This document shows positions 62,993 through 64,000 of a stretch of 64,000 nucleotides of DNA, in pieces; position 1 is the first letter of the stretch; each line of letters starts with the position of its first letter. Location: assembly GCA_041686855.1 (NCBI GenBank), contig JAWLDA010000012.1:67662-131661 (forward strand), given 5' to 3'. The notes beneath the pieces are model-generated. The model was not told the origin of the DNA and ran no database searches. It was given only the letters and a program-made list of their open reading frames with translations. The translations under genes were made by a program, and so were the position numbers. The DNA is from JAWLDA01 sp041686855 (GTDB lineage: Bacteria; Bacillota; Limnochordia; DTU080; RSA5).

Positions 62993-64000
62993 GCGTTGAT
63001 GACCATCAGGCGAGCAGTAAATGCTCACCTGCGAGTAGTTGGTGCTCGTGAGAGTGGCAACACCAGGAGGATTGACAAGGCGTCTGAGTTCGGCGCAAAT
63101 GGAACTCGTAGCCTGGCGCTATGAGCAGGGCATTTGCTTATGTGCTTCCGCGCAGATCGACATGAGTTCTTGCCCTTTGAAAGCGAAGGGCCATCCAAAC
63201 GGCGCGCAAGGCGGAAAAACGCCGTGAAATCGGCGTTGATGCCCATAAGATGAGTAGTAAATGCTCACCTGCGAGTAGTTGGTGCTCGTGAGAGTGGCAA
63301 CACCAGCAGGGTCGACAAGGCGTCTGGATTCGGCGCAAATCGAAACTTGAAGCCCGGCGCTCTGAGCAGGGCGTTTGCAAAAGCGTTTCCGCGCTGTTCG
63401 CGATGAGGCCGTCCCCTCGAAAAGCGAAGGGCCATCCAAACGGCGCGCAGGGAGGAAAAACGCCGTGAAATCGGCGTTGATGCTTATCAGATGGGTAGAA
63501 AATGCTCGCCTGCGAGTAGTTGGTGCTCGCGAGAGTGGCAACACCAGCAGGGTCGACAAGGCGTCTGGATTCGGCGCAAATCGGATTTTGAAGCCCGACC
63601 CTCTGAGCAGGGCGTTTGTCATAGCGCTTCCGCGCTGTTCACGATGAGGCCGTCCCCTCGAAAAGCGAAGGGCGTTCGAAGGGGGCGTCAAGGACGAAAA
63701 ACGATGTGAAATCGGCGTTGATGCCCATAAGATGAGTAGTAAATGCTCACCTGCGAGCAAATGGTGCTCGTGAGAGTGGCAACACCTGAAAAATTCACGA
63801 GGCGGGTACATTCGGCGCAAATCGGAACTTGAAGCCCGGCGCTCTGAGCAGGGCGTTTGTCAAAGCGCTTCCACGCTGTTCACGATGAGCCGTCCCCTCG
63901 GAAAGCGAAGGGCCATCCAAACGGCGCGCAGGGAGGAAAAACGCCGTGAAATCGGCGTTGATGCTTATCAGATGGGTAGAAAATGCTCGCCTGCGAGTAG
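62993..64000. repeat. tandem array A3: 240-bp units, continues past the window
   Basis: GGCGTTGATG unit starts at 62993, 63233, 63474, 63714 and 63954 (intervals 240, 241, 240, 240), the last cut by the window edge. Each unit has GAGTAGTAAATGCTCACCTG-like and TGGCAACACCAG blocks and a CTCAC/GTGAG hairpin. It then has a TAGCCTGGCGCT or GAAGCCCGGCGCT block and GGGCCATCCAAACGGCGCGC. The 240 and 241 mix breaks any frame. The unit is related to A1 and A2 but diverged. Confidence 0.93.

Noticed and set aside
63119..63820. 233-codon frame in array A3
   Set aside because: Made of repeat units of mixed 240/241 bp, with frame changes between copies; no start signal.

Overview
The window reads as one chromosomal stretch of a high-GC, apparently two-membraned bacterium, with one 10-N assembly gap at 20848-20857. 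Two long secreted proteins look like outer-membrane beta-barrels (2044-3279 and 59802-62111). Against that, a copper-amine-oxidase-N-type stalk protein, a possible Spo0E-like small protein, a DUF2103 protein and the frequent strong GGAGG ribosome sites with TTG/GTG starts recall diderm or deep-branching Bacillota, for example Limnochordia-like lineages. That placement is an inference. There is no rRNA, tRNA, CRISPR or recognisable insertion sequence.

Layout. 0.2-4.8 kb: an MlrC-like M81 peptidase, a barrel protein, a YdcF-family protein and a pentapeptide-repeat protein. 5-10 kb: a carbohydrate block with a Gfo/Idh/MocA oxidoreductase, an orphan sugar-binding protein, a PIG-L deacetylase and an Asp-box sialidase-like protein. 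10.4-14.5 kb: an HTH plus PD-(D/E)XK-like protein, tandem array A1 and a SugE-type exporter. 14.8-20.3 kb: sulfatase and mannonate dehydratase-like genes, a small unknown, and a two-gene secreted Ig-like operon. 20.4-22.7 kb: array A2. 22.7-33 kb: a DEDD exonuclease, an apiosidase-like (DUF4038) hydrolase, a histidine phosphatase, glutamine synthetase, a beta-helix protein, a second orphan sugar-binding protein and a TIM-barrel protein. 33-51.8 kb: mainly housekeeping, with an amidase, a three-gene methylthioadenosine salvage operon, PepF, a large HTH protein, a phosphoesterase, an NhaP-type antiporter, endonuclease IV and a DUF92 protein. 51.9-55.5 kb: a four-gene sulfur-trafficking operon (secreted rhodanese, TsuA/YeeE transporter, TusA, anchored degenerate rhodanese). 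55.8-62.1 kb: a 1299-residue Ig-repeat protein followed by a barrel protein. 63-64 kb: array A3, running off the window.

The most unusual signal is the three long non-coding tandem arrays. A1 has ten copies at exactly 241 bp, A2 has units of about 231 bp, and A3 has units of 240-241 bp. Units are near-identical inside an array and strongly diverged between arrays. All three nevertheless keep the same landmarks at almost the same offsets: GGCGTTG at 0, a GAGGAATGATT-like block at +19/20 and GGCAACA at +63/64. A TAGCTGGGC-like block lies at +132 in A1 and A2 and about +116 in A3. This points to one satellite-like or RNA-element family evolving in concert within each locus. Shorter microsatellites (9, 13, 22 and 42 bp and others) are also scattered through spacers and a few coding regions.

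Functionally, the first half is dominated by uptake and breakdown of complex, probably modified (sulfated, acylated, uronic-acid) glycans. The second half carries sulfur salvage (methylthioadenosine to thioribulose phosphate; thiosulfate-type sulfur import) and envelope genes. All family assignments come from motifs read by eye, without database searches.
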